Origin: Mytilus californianus | Taxonomy: Eukaryota; Mollusca; Bivalvia; Mytilida; Mytilidae | Reading direction: 5' to 3' | Assembly (NCBI RefSeq): GCF_021869535.1 | Contig: NW_026262690.1 | Span: 11,085,501 to 11,149,500, forward strand | DNA: 64,000 bases | Shown here: positions 34,413-45,250 of the stretch, in pieces | Layout of the letters: each line of letters begins with the position of its first letter | Numbering within the stretch: the stretch's first letter is position 1 | Translations under genes and position numbers: made by a program | The notes under the pieces: model-generated | What the model was told of the DNA's origin: nothing | What the model saw: only the letters and a program-made list of their open reading frames with translations | Databases searched by the model: none

Positions 34413-36181
34413 TTAATGACCTACAAACAATCAATTCAGTTTCCCCACCAATTTCAGTTAAACAAGCTAATTTCCACTGGTTTTCAGAACAGACTAATTG
34501 GTAATAGTTTACTGATATGCTCGACAAAAACCGTTTTAGTTCACTTACTAACATGTTTTTAAATCAACCTAAACACTTTTCGTCTTGATGATGACAAGGC
34601 TGATGATCTCTTGCATGACGTTCATTCGCAATAACAATTACACGCATATATCAGACAGAGACCATAATGTGATATGAATGTGAACCCGGCTTTGTAGTAG
34701 ACCGTCACACTGAGCCGGATTTTTAATATGCTAGTTCAAAAGGTAATACGCGTCTCTCTTTTGGGAAATAATATATTGACTCAAAGTTGCTAGTGTTTAT
34801 CTAACTCCGATATGTCTCGTGCTAACCGGAGAAGAAACAAATATCAATTTTCAGATTGTTGGTTTGACGTAGATTGGGGTCGAACCCACGACCTGCCGCC
34901 ACGAGACGAGCACAGTTCCACAGAGATGGACCTATTATAGGATTAATTAGAGCCCTTACCACAACTTATGCATCATTAAGGTTTGCGGATTTGGAATGCC
35001 ATATTCAGGAAATAATTTCTCGTTTGCATACATTTTAATATCAATAGCTTCTTAACAAAAATCGTATTACTTAACATGATCCTAAGTTATAAAGAAATAC
35101 ATAACACCAGTAACGAGTAGTTTTCTTCTTGTAACATTTTTGTGAAATTGATCGCTGTTCTTATCTTACTCGCTTAAAGGTTAATATTTGCAATATACAT
35201 ATGACGTTAAAGTACACAATTGGCAACAATTTTGCATAAAAAGCTACGAATATCTTATATGCTTTTTTTACCGACTAAACATTTTACATTTTTATCATTC
35301 ATCATTATGCAAGTCTTTTAACATATCTAAATAGTCTAAACGATACATAAAACGGTCAAATTATCTATTAAAAGATGGCATCTCCAGTCTCTTATAAAAA
35401 TATCGACTTTTAAAAATGAAAAATTGAAATATGTCTTAGACATCCCTTTCATACAAAATGCATCCATGCATGGAACATTGTCAAAATGTTTTAAACAATT
35501 GAGAAATAAAACAAAACAACAGTTATTCGATTTTTACGTATATGTAGTTAAGAATAGGTGCAATGAATCAGTACATCTCAATACAGAATCTTCGATGGCT
35601 TCGAGGTAATTTCAAACCCATTTTTCTATGATGAAGTGTGGATTCAAAACTTAATTTTTGGTACTGTATATCAAATTAGGATTATTCTTCAACGAAATAC
35701 AGAATGGTAAGAGGGACTGTCAAAATAGGTGCAAATTGGGTACCCTCACGTTACCTGTCATAGACAACTGTCCCGTCTTGCATTATCCCCGCTGATTATA
35801 CCATACTTTTCGAATGTCGCAATGGTTTTGTTATAACATCAATGCAAGAGCCGATTATTCATTGACGTCATTGACGAAACTCGTTCTTAAAAAGGAACTC
35901 GAAATTGTTATATCACGTCACATTCATACGTGAATTTACCGTAAAGCGTTACCTTAAGAGATCACGTATACATGCAACAGGTGAGCATGTACTATACATG
36001 CAACAGGTGAGCATGTATATCAGGAATGTGATACTTTGCGTTTCTGTTACTGATGTCGATAAATGATATTACTTTACATGTTCGTTCGTCATTTTATACT
36101 GTAATATATATTTTTTTTTGTACCCGCCACAGTCATTACATGTTTTTCGAATGTTTTAATATTGCACTTAAGTATACATAA
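34413..36181. repeat. 1.77-kb tandem duplication, copy 1
   Basis: This stretch is repeated head-to-tail at 36182-37952. By eye I count about five substitutions and one single-base indel over roughly 1770 bp. It includes a minus-strand B-box-bearing SINE-like segment (GGGGTCGAACCC at 34877-34886) and two tandem 26-bp units around CATGCAACAGGTGAGCATGT (35968-36019). A 61-residue open frame (35424-35609) is identical in both copies, which the recency of the duplication explains without selection. Confidence 0.93.
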
Positions 36182-37952
36182 TTAATGACCTACAAACAAT
36201 CAATTCAGTTTCCCCACCAATTTCAGTTAAACAAGCTAATTTCCACTGGTTTTCAGAACAGACTAATTGGTAATAGTTTACTGATATGCTCGACAAAAAC
36301 CGTTTTAGTTCACTTACTAACATGTTTTTAAATCAACCTAAACACTTTTCGTCTTGATGATGACAAGGCTGATGATCTCTTGCATGACGTTCATTCGCAA
36401 TAACAATTACACGCATATATCAGACAGAGACCATAATGTGATATGAATGTGAACCCGGCTTTGTAGTAGACCGTCACACTGAGCCGGATTTTTAATATGC
36501 TAGTTCAAAAGGTAATACGCGTCTCTCTTTTGGGAAATAATATATTGACTCAAAGTCGCTAGTGTTTATCTAACTCCGATATGTCTCGTGCTAACCGGAG
36601 AAGAAACAAATATCAATTTTCAGATTGTTGGTTTGACGTAGATTGGGGTCGAACCCACGACCTGCCGCACACGAGACGAGCACAGTTCCACAGAAATGGA
36701 CCTATTATAGGATTAATTAGAGCCCTTACCACAACTTATGCATCTTTAAGGTTTGCGGATTTGGAATGCCATATTCAGGAAATAATTTCTCGTTTGCATA
36801 CATTTTAATATCAATAGCTTCTTAACAAAAATCGTATTACTTAACATGATCCTAAGTTATAAAGAAATACATAACACCAGTAACGAGTAGTTTTCTTCTT
36901 GTAACATTTTTGTGAAATTGATCGCTGTTCTTATCTTACTCGCTTAAAGGGTAATATTTGCAATATACATATAACGTTAAAGTACACAATTGGCAACAAT
37001 TTTGCATAAAAAGCTACGAATATCTTATATGCTTTTTTTACCGACTAAACATTTTACATTTTTATCATTCATCATTATGCAAGTCTTTTAACATATCTAA
37101 ATAGTCTAAACGATACATAAAACGGTCAAATTATCTATTAAAAGATGGCATCTCCAGTCTCTTATAAAAATATCGACTTTTAAAAATGAAAAATTGAAAT
37201 ATGTCTTAGACATCCCTTTCATACAAAATGCATCCATGCATGGAACATTGTCAAAATGTTTTAAACAATTGAGAAATAAAACAAAACAACAGTTATTCGA
37301 TTTTTACGTATATGTAGTTAAGAATAGGTGCAATGAATCAGTACATCTCAATACAGAATCTTCGATGGCTTCGAGGTAATTTCAAACCCATTTTTCTATG
37401 ATGAAGTGTGGATTCAAAACTTAATTTTTGGTACTGTATATCAAATTAGGATTATTCTTCAACGAAATACAGAATGGTAAGAGGGACTGTCAAAATAGGT
37501 GCAAATTGGGTACCCTCACGTTACCTGTCATAGACAACTGTCCCGTCTTGCATTATCCCCGCTGATTATACCATACTTTTCGAATGTCGCAATGGTTTTG
37601 TTATAACATCAATGCAAGAGCCGATTATTCATTGACGTCATTGACGAAACTCGTTCTTAAAAAGGAACTCGAAATTGTTATATCACGTCACATTCATACG
37701 TGAATTTACCGTAAAGCGTTACCTTAAGAGATCACGTATACATGCAACAGGTGAGCATGTACTATACATGCAACAGGTGAGCATGTATATCAGGAATGTG
37801 ATACTTTGCGTTTCTGTTACTGATGTCGATAAATGATATTACTTTACATGTTCGTTCGTCATTTTATACTGTAATATATATTTTTTTTTGTACCCGCCAC
37901 AGTCATTACATGTTTTTCGAATGTTTTAATATTGCACTTAAGTATACATAAT
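36182..37952. repeat. 1.77-kb tandem duplication, copy 2
   Basis: It follows copy 1 without spacer. The junction shows a few bases of microhomology (ATT/TTAAT). The extra base relative to copy 1 is in CCGCACACGAG (near 36666). The SINE-like B box is at 36645-36656 and the 26-bp doublet at 37738-37789. Confidence 0.93.
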
Positions 37953-38258
37953 TCAATATTTCATTTTCAATTTAGAAAATGTATTTGTTATACAAAATTT
38001 AATCGTGTTGAACTAACTTTATAAAAGATACATCCATTCATAAATGCAAATATCAAATATTTGAGAAAATAACTCGAAACTCCTAAATTTCATTTAATCG
38101 ATAGGATGTATTAAAAGCTTTTATTAAAATGTTTTATTAAAAGTAATATTTGAAAGATATATTGTAAAAAAACAATCTTATATGTTAAAATTGTTACGTA
38201 AAGATTAAATAGATGTTTTTAATAAGTTATGAAATTTAATACCGCCTTTTCTTTTCAG

Positions 38259-38343
38259 ATACAGTTTTTGATTTTTCTATTGCAACCAATCAAGATGAAG
38301 CAATGATTGACTTGAAAAGTTCCTGTGCAATCGACTGGGTATA
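38259..38343 (+). CDS. Candidate terminal exon of an unknown upstream gene
   Basis: After a good acceptor (CGCCTTTTCTTTTCAG ending 38258) a phase-1 frame reads TVFDFSIATNQDEAMIDLKS, then SCAIDWV and TAA. Its composition looks protein-like, but it is only 27 codons, has no homology that I recognise, and no upstream partner exon was found. Its stop codon overlaps the TATA-like box assigned to gene 2. It may be chance. Confidence 0.2.
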
Positions 38344-38347
38344 AAAT
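38340..38347 (+). promoter_or_regulatory. TATA box of gene 2
   Basis: TATAAAAT lies about 35 bp upstream of a pyrimidine-rich initiator-like CTTTCAACC (A near 38375) and 65 bp upstream of the ATG at 38405. The spacing fits a focused RNA polymerase II promoter. Confidence 0.45.
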
Positions 38348-38404
38348 ATATGGAATACGTCTCTTTGGTCTTTCAACCACTAAACAAAACGGCAGTGCAT
38401 CAAA

Positions 38405-38470
38405 ATGGTTCGAGAACAAAGACTAAATAATATTCTCGTTATGCTATTATGTATCCACAGCGAAATTTTG
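38405..38470 (+). CDS. Gene 2, exon 1: signal peptide
   Basis: The ATG in CAAAATGG context opens a 22-codon exon ending at a consensus GTAAGT donor (38471), phase 0. The peptide starts MVREQR, has a hydrophobic core ILVMLLCI, then HSEIL, and joined to the next phase-0 exon gives an A-K-P sequence after the presumed cleavage region. This fits a secretory signal peptide, as expected for an ADAMTS or ADAM. The link to exon 2 more than 23 kb away rests on matching phase and the need for a signal peptide. A different first exon within the intron cannot be excluded. Confidence 0.5.
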
Positions 38471-38598
38471 GTAAGTTTCGTCTCGTTGTGTAACAACTCT
38501 CTATATCATTTATTGCATTCTGCTCTATCATTTACATATAAAATTTTCAATATCAATTATATAAACTTTGGAGAAGGCAGCTAAAATTCTATAAAGAT

Positions 38599-38637
<39 letters not shown>

Positions 38638-38652
38638 TTTTTTTTTTTTTTT
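38599..38652. repeat. (TTTA)n microsatellite and poly-T
   Basis: About ten TTTA units run into a T-run, just inside gene 2's first intron. Confidence 0.95.
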
Positions 38653-38902
38653 GCTTATTTATTTATTAGACGTACCTTGCTTAGAAATCATTCGTAAAAC
38701 TATCGTTAATACTTGTTTCTCATCAATGGATAATGCATACTGAATGATATTCTAGTATGTTAAAGTTCATTGTGAAACTTTATAAACAAAATGATTTTAC
38801 CACTTAGAATTACCATTTGTTTCGATTTGTATCAATTTAAACAAAAATGGTTAATCACTTTTGACTTTTTACTTTCTGGCTCTTGTATTGTAACAGTAAC
38901 AG

Positions 38903-38967
38903 GCAAACGAAAGCTAAGACATGATATAATCACACCCATAAAAAAATCCAAATCCATAGAAATTGAT
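38903..38967 (+). CDS. Exon-like segment in gene 2 intron 1
   Basis: With acceptor TAACAGTAACAG and donor GTAAGC, a 65-bp segment reads KRKLRHDIITPIKKSKSIEI then D. The HDIITPIK block resembles the ELVTPVR-type start of ADAM/ADAMTS propeptides. However, it needs a phase-1 partner upstream, whereas exon 1 leaves in phase 0, so it cannot follow exon 1 directly. It is either an alternative exon with another first exon, or chance. Confidence 0.25.
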
Positions 38968-39344
38968 GTAAGCATATACCTAATTGGATATTGTGAGATC
39001 ATGTTTACTTATAGATTGCCGAAACTTTCGTATCGAAAAAAACAATTCCATTTTTACGAACGCATACGTGATCTAAAACTATAAGATATGCGTTATTAGT
39101 ATAAACGTTTCCACTCATCAAAGGGAACACAATATAGTACTATCAACAAGAATATTTCGAAAATTTGAACAATAGTTAACGGCTTAATTAAGTCTCGCGC
39201 AGACACAAGATGCAGTTTGCAATCAAAAATATTAAATCATTTACAGGCACAGTTAACAGTTTCCCTTATGTAAAATTTCTTTTTTTAAATATATATTACC
39301 AGCGTTAACAATAAAGGGTTCACGTTAACAATGTGAATACACTC

Positions 39345-39640
39345 ATAATAGATACCAAGATTACAAGCAATTTTGCACGCCAGACGCAAGTTTCAACTAC
39401 AAAACGACTCATCAGTGACGCTCGAATAAAAAAAAGTTAAAAAGGCCTAATGATGTACGAAATTGAGGAGCATAGACGACCGAACATTCTTCGTTTTTGT
39501 CCAAATACATCTAAGGTAATCTATTCCTATAGTTTTTTTGAAAAATTTAAAGCATTTTACACAATTAATTCATAATTATGACTTAATCAATGATAATTCA
39601 CGTCAACACATAGTAGTAGGAGAATTGAGATCGGTAGTTT
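39345..39640 (+). repeat. Dispersed repeat family E
   Basis: GATACCAAGATTACAAGC, CACGCCAGACGCAAGTTTCA, ACTCATCAGTGACGCTCGAA and GGTAATCTATTCCTATAG match the better copy at 44737-45010. Noncoding, about 300 bp. Confidence 0.7.
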
Positions 39641-39689
39641 GAGTCAATGTTCTTTTGTTATTTGTTTTGTGCAAAGTTCCGATCTGGTT

Positions 39690-39910
39690 AGTCCAGCCCT
39701 TTTTAATCAATTTTTATAGTTTGTTCTTCTGTGGTGTTGTTACACCACTGTCCATTTTGTCGGCAGAGTTTAGCGCTTGCAAACATGTTGAACACTGCCA
39801 TTTACGTTGTGTGTCTGTTCCAAGTCGGGAACCATTGATCCAGTGGTTGTCGTCGGTTTTTTTTTGAATTTTTGAATTTTCATTTGCAATCATACAACAT
39901 CTCCATATTT
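39690..39910 (+). repeat. Dispersed repeat family A, diverged copy
   Basis: GTTCCAAGTCGGGAACCATT, CCAGTGGTTGTCGTCGG and the ending CAATCATACAACATCTCC fit the family. The middle is deleted. Confidence 0.6.
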
Positions 39911-40766
39911 CACTATCATAGCAGCGACGCAGGTGTGTTAGACATGAACAAAAATAGTTATAGTTGAATTTCCGTAAATAAACTATGACTAGATGTATCT
40001 GTTATGTCTTCATGTATAACTGTGATTTCATTTGAAACCTTCTATTATATCCGTTGTATCGCTCAATTTCTATTTTTTATCATTCCCTGGTTAATCCCTG
40101 CACAGAATACTATCATATAAATTTTGCAGTTTTAAGGAACAATAATATCTAAGATGTAGAATCATCTTATTTCTATACCGCTATTATAGTATATTAACGA
40201 TGTTCTAAACAATAGCTTCCCGAAAGGTTGAACTTATCAAACGCCATGGACATGCGGCAACATTTGAACACACTCTGATATCAACATACGGACTTTAACG
40301 ACGAATAAGAACCCACAACTTATCTCTGAATTTTTTAAAGATATGCCTTAGAGATAACAGACTTGTAGGAGGTAGATAGATATATATCAGTCTTAAATCT
40401 GTTATGCAAAAACTGAATTATTCTAATTAGTTAAAGATTAGTGGATACATTTAAAAACTCAAATTTAAAGATTAAACCACAAAAATGTCAATCAAAATTG
40501 TAAAGGAATGCTGTTAAATATTGTTAAACAAGAATGCTCGCATATACTGAAATCAAGTCAATGTACTTTGCGCTTTATCTGTTTATTGTTGCTACTGAAC
40601 TCATGCTTTCTTGCACACTATTTATGATCACCATCAACCGTTGTACATCTAAATATATTTCAAAGTGTAAGAAAACATGATCAATGAGGTACATATCTAC
40701 TGTGACCGTTGATATTCTTTGCAGTATAATTGATATAAATAGTATATAAATTAGTAAAACAAATTT
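39911..40766. other. Unannotated intron stretch
   Basis: AT-rich, with nothing recognised. Confidence 0.4.
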
Positions 40767-40897
40767 GATCTGAAACGGTCATTTTGATCTGAACAGCTCC
40801 TAAGACTAAACAATAAATAATAAGTCATTTCCAGCCTTTCCGTCAATTTTCAGACTTATCCACTGCGATAAATTAAGTTCTGTTCAGACAGTTGCAC
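40767..40897. mobile_element. Foldback MITE family G, left half
   Basis: GATCTGAAACGGTCATTTTG, ATCTGAACAGCTCCTAAGAC, then TCAATTTTCAGACTTATCCA and TGTTCAGACAG match the left arm of the complete copy at 53969-54357. No right arm follows. Confidence 0.75.
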
Positions 40898-42202
40898 GAA
40901 TTTAAGATGATTTTTTTTATATATCTCAAAACAACGCACAATTATATCTGATTGAACACATTGCTAATTAAGAAATTCAGAAATGTTCTAGTATATAACT
41001 TTGCATTTAAACGTAGAATAGTCGTTTATATGTTATATATCATTCTCACAATTAATTTTCCACACTGCATAAATCTATAGAAAATCTAAAATCCGAAAAT
41101 AAAACACTTTTAAGCAAGCGTAAATCATACATTGTTAATGAAAATTATATTAAAGTTATGTTTCATTGTCATTTTCATCACAAAGGCACACAGAAATAAA
41201 TTTCAATAGGTGAATATTTGCACTTATGTTTTATGTTGGAACTCTCAACACTTCAATAGTTTTGTTTCGTCGGTATATACTATTTTGCGGCTAATTCATA
41301 ACAAAATTGATTAATTATAACATAAAACATATGCATGGATTATTACTATAACAATCACTTTCTCTTTCGTTTAGCAACATGTACAAATACTTTTAATCTA
41401 ACCACTTGCCATATCTAATTTTAGAGATTGTATCGGTTAAAATGGGTATGATAAAATTGCCACCGGATATATAAATACAAGCAATTACCATTTTTCACAG
41501 TGGTTCCACAGTCCAAATAAAAATTAACAAAGTAAATAAAGTATTCAAAATTTCAATCGTATGATGTTTTACATATTTGATGCGAAAAAACACATAACAC
41601 ATATATATAACCTCAATATGAATAGTATACACACTGTTTAATTCGTGTCCGACGTCACTGATCGAGTTAAAATACTAAGGTTATCGGGGTTTTTTTCTGA
41701 ATTGTCAGCATATTAAAAGTTTGACACGGTTCATTTTTTGGCATTTGAAAATGTCAAGTTTTTGTTTTTGACAATTTTGAAGTCAGTCTTTTTATTGAAT
41801 AATCATTGTCACAATAATATTTTACTTCCGATCTATGATAATTAAATACGTCAAAAACTTTTCTATACTCGTTAGTTGCGATCGAATCAAACTATTTTAA
41901 AACAGAAATCAATAACGAATTTGAACAGAATTGAAAACAAAATCATTAAAAAAAAAGTGTGCCAAATTGGCTAATGTTACCTATGCCTTCAAGGAGAAAG
42001 GCAGAAAACGCTCTTTTGACGTAAACACTATTTTTTTAATATTGTTGTTCATCTTAGTAGGAGGGAATATAATAAAGCCATGATCTAAATGTTTGTTTTC
42101 CGTTATTTGTATTCGTGTTATTTAGTTTACTTATACATGTAGAAAGGTCAGTACACGTGGGTCTGTATAGGTTTACGATTAATTTTTTTTACATTCACAT
42201 AA
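40898..42202. other. Unannotated intron stretch
   Basis: AT-rich. No gene or repeat was recognised. Confidence 0.4.
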
Positions 42203-42826
42203 TTAAGGTAGATAGGGTGTCTTCCTCCATCTTGGATTTTGAAATACCAGAAAATAATCGGTCTAGATCTATAATAAAAGGTGCAAATTTTGAGAGTAGT
42301 AGGTAATTCATGTGTAAGAATTTTCATTTCAATATAGAAAATGACATATTTTATCATATTTATGGTTGTATTTTACAAAAAAAAAGAATACTTTTGTTTG
42401 ATTCTATTTTTTCAAACTTTGCCACATAAGGGGAGGCAACTCAAATGTAAGGGCAGATAATTCACATAAAGTTACTTTTACAATAGAATGTGTTAGGAAT
42501 TTACCTATTTTATTATGTAGCAAGAAAACGGGTCCGGTGACCCCATTTTTTCTTTTTCTTATCTGAAAGCATACTATTAGAGCTATCTTCTCATATTTTA
42601 TCTCAAAATTCTATGGTGTAGTTTTCATTTTATGTCAGAAAATTGGGTTTTCCATGCATAATCTATATAAAAATCTGTCAATTTTGCACAACCTGTAGCG
42701 TGAAAATAAGGCCCGTGACCCATTCTTTTTATTATTTAAAAAAAAAAAAAGCATGATATAAACTACATTTTGGCAAATTATTAAAAAATTCTATGGATTA
42801 TAATTTAGACACCCCATCTACCTTAA
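42203..42826. mobile_element. TTAA-flanked MITE
   Basis: TTAA at 42203-42206 and 42823-42826 flank a 616-bp element with 16-bp terminal inverted repeats GGTAGAT(A/G)GGGTGTCT, one mismatch between the ends. It is noncoding and strongly AT-rich. Inside, two related blocks (GGGTCCGGTGACCCCATTTT near 42530 and GGCCCGTGACCCATTCTTTT near 42711, each followed by AAATTCTATGG) suggest an internal duplication. A TTAA target duplication is the piggyBac signature, but the TIR sequence does not itself prove that superfamily. Confidence 0.78.
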
Positions 42827-43117
42827 GTCCATTTTTGTGTTTTATTTAGAAATATATACATCGAAGGAAGGGAAGTAACTTTAATAATAACATGCATTAA
42901 AATGATTGACATATGAACATGTGAGTTAGAGGACAATTTATAATTTCCCTCATACAGGGGTGTGTTATTTTCTTGTTTCCTAGTGCTTTTCTCCAGTCTA
43001 AGCCATGGTTTCAAAACCATATTTGAAGATGTTGAACTAAAGTTCTATGAAAGACTATTTTTTAATGGCGTGTGGAGGTTCTGTTTTCTACCAGGCATTG
43101 TCGTCTTTTCTTAATTT

Positions 43118-43760
43118 GCTCACCTGGCCCAAAAGGGCAAAGTGAGCATTTCTAATCACTTGGCGTTCGTCGGCCGTAGTCCGTCGTTGTCGTCGTCGTC
43201 CGTTTACTTTTACAAAAATCTTCTCCTCTGAAACTACTAAGCCAAATAAAACCAAACTTGGCCTAAATCATCCTTAGGGTATCTAGTTTAAAAAAAATGT
43301 ATCTGATGATCCCGCCCATCAACCAAGATGGCCGCCACGGCTAAAAATAGAACATTGGGGTAAAATGCAGTTTTTGGCTTATATCTCTGAAACTAAAGCA
43401 TTTAGAGCAAATCTGGCATGAGGTAAAAATGTTCATCAACACAAGATCTATCTGCCCTGACATTTTCAGACGCATCAGACAACCCGTTCTTTGGTTGCTG
43501 CCCCTGAATTGGTAATTTTAAGGAAATTTTGCAGTTTTTGTTTATTATCTTGAATATTATAATATATAGAGATAAACTGTAAACAGCAAAATTGTTTAGC
43601 AAAATAAGGTCTACAAATAAGTCAACATGACCAATATTGTCAATTGACCCCATAAGGAGTAATTGCCCTTTAAAATCAATTTTTCACAATTTTTCGTAAA
43701 TTTTTGTAATCTTTTACAAAAATCTTCTCCTCTGAAACTACTGGGCCAAATTAATATTGT
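43118..43760 (+). repeat. Mollusc-type dispersed repeat with GCTCACCTGGCCC head
   Basis: The head GCTCACCTGGCCCAAAAGGG continuing CAAAGTGAGC is an imperfect palindrome. A CGTCGTCGTC run follows, then ATCTTCTCCTCTGAAACTAC and CAAGATGGCCGCCACGGCTA. I recognise this layout as a very common bivalve repeat. The block ACAAAAATCTTCTCCTCTGA recurs 503 bp later (from 43212 to 43715), so the copy spans one period of a longer repeat. Noncoding. Confidence 0.7.
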
Positions 43761-44309
43761 TTTCATATTGACCTATAAAAAAGTTTTGTTGTTTGAATAG
43801 CCTTTTTGATACATTTTTTTGGCGCTCAATTCATATTTGTTCAATCTCTGCTCAGTAATTAAAACAGCTGAATGCAATTGGTCAAATCAATAAATTCAAA
43901 ATCTTAGGAAAGTAAAATTTTCTGATATTGGATCATTGTCTTAGTGAGATATTCCAAAATTTTACGCTACAAGTAATAGGATTTTCATGTTTATTGGGGT
44001 CATTTGTTGACTACCCGACTATTCGATGACGAAATCCATAGATGACCATTTTTTATACTCAAATATATTTACCTGATTGATTAGACAATAATCGATCCGG
44101 ACGAGAATTATTGTTTAGCAGTTTATCTACATGTACAAGACAAACAGTGGCAATATTCGATTTCTGTATATACTTGTGGTGAACTTATCTACAGTTTCTC
44201 TTTAAAGATATTCGTAAATTTAAATAAGCTTTAGATAAAAGAGTAACGAAATCACTTCCTAATTTGTGTATATACCAATAATGAAAATTTAAAAAAAAAA
44301 ACAAAAACG
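43761..44309. other. Unannotated intron stretch
   Basis: Nothing recognised apart from a poly-A tract near 44290. Confidence 0.4.
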
Positions 44310-44510
44310 GCGAGACACCAGTAAAAGACCGACAAAACGACAGTCAGCTGTCACTAAACGAAACCGGGATAAAACAAGGTGCTCGTTTATGCTCATAGCA
44401 ATTAAATATTTGATGGTAAGTCGCATTTGGTGACGTCAAAATCAGGGTAAAGATGGTTGCAATTGTGTTACATATTTAGTCAACGGTTATCTGTGACACA
44501 TCATTTTGAA
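44310..44510 (+). repeat. Dispersed repeat family B, 5'-deleted copy
   Basis: ACAAGGTGCTCGTTTATGCT, GTAAGTCGCATTTGGTGACG and the closing GTCAACGGTTATCTGTGACA are diverged family B blocks. Confidence 0.45.
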
Positions 44511-44579
44511 GGTCAAACAAAGCAGGATAAACTCCGTATAGTTTCCGAAGGAATGATTTCTAATTTGCCATAATAAACC

Positions 44580-44717
44580 CATGTTGTGTTTCTGTTGTGT
44601 CGTAGTTCTCCTCTTATATTTAATGTGTTTCCCTCAGATTTAGTTTGTAACCCGGATTTTTTTTTCTCAATCGATTTATGAATTTCGAACAGCGGTATAC
44701 TACTATTGCCTTTATTC
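44580..44717 (+). mobile_element. Family C 3' end, short truncated copy
   Basis: GTTGTGTTTCTGTTGTGTCG, TAATGTGTTTCCCTCAGATT, TTTAGTTTGTAACCCGGATT and the terminus GCGGTATACTACTATTGCC, about 138 bp. Same 3' end as at 6432 and 4384, with a different 5' truncation point. Confidence 0.8.
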
Positions 44718-44736
44718 AATATCCTCCTTGTACGTA

Positions 44737-45250
44737 GCAATGAACTCATCATATATACCAGGATTGAAATTTTGTATTTACGCCAAACGCGCGTTTCATC
44801 TACAAAAGACTCATCAGTGACGCTCGAATCAAAACAAGTTAAAAGGCCAAATAAAGTACGAAGTTGAAGAGCATTGAGGACCAAAAATTCCTAAACGTTT
44901 TGCCAAATACAGCTAAGGTAATCTATTCCTGAAGTAGAAACTCCTTAGTATTTCAAAAATGTAAATTTTTCTAAACAGTTAATTTATAATTATGACCATA
45001 TCAATGATAATTCATGACAACACAGAAGTGCTGACTATTGGGCTGGTGATACCCTCGGGGAATAAAAACTCCACTAGCAGTGGCATTGACCCAGTGGTTG
45101 TAAATAAACTCATCATAGATACCAGGATTGAAGTTTTGTATTTGCGCCATTTGGCAACCTTTGATAAACGAAATTCAGTACAAGCTACATGCACCTTTAA
45201 AGTAGGAGCTTCACAAAACGAATGCAAAGAAATCAGCATTATCCTTTAAC
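44737..45250 (+). repeat. Dispersed repeat family E, one copy plus a partial second
   Basis: The words ACTCATCATATATACCAGGA, TTACGCCAAACGCGCGTTTC, GACTCATCAGTGACGCTCGA and GGTAATCTATTCCTGAAG define the copy. From 45107 the head (ACTCATCATAGATACCAGGA TTGAAG-type) begins again, giving a head-to-tail partial second copy. Confidence 0.75.

Noticed and set aside
34877..36656. tRNA genes suggested by GGGTTCGACCCC on the minus strand
   Set aside because: Only the B box is convincing. No acceptor stem or cloverleaf can be drawn. These are SINE-derived.
35424..37379. Identical 61-residue frames at 35424 and 37194 as a conserved gene pair
   Set aside because: Identity is explained by the recent tandem duplication. 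No homology, start context or splice partners were found.
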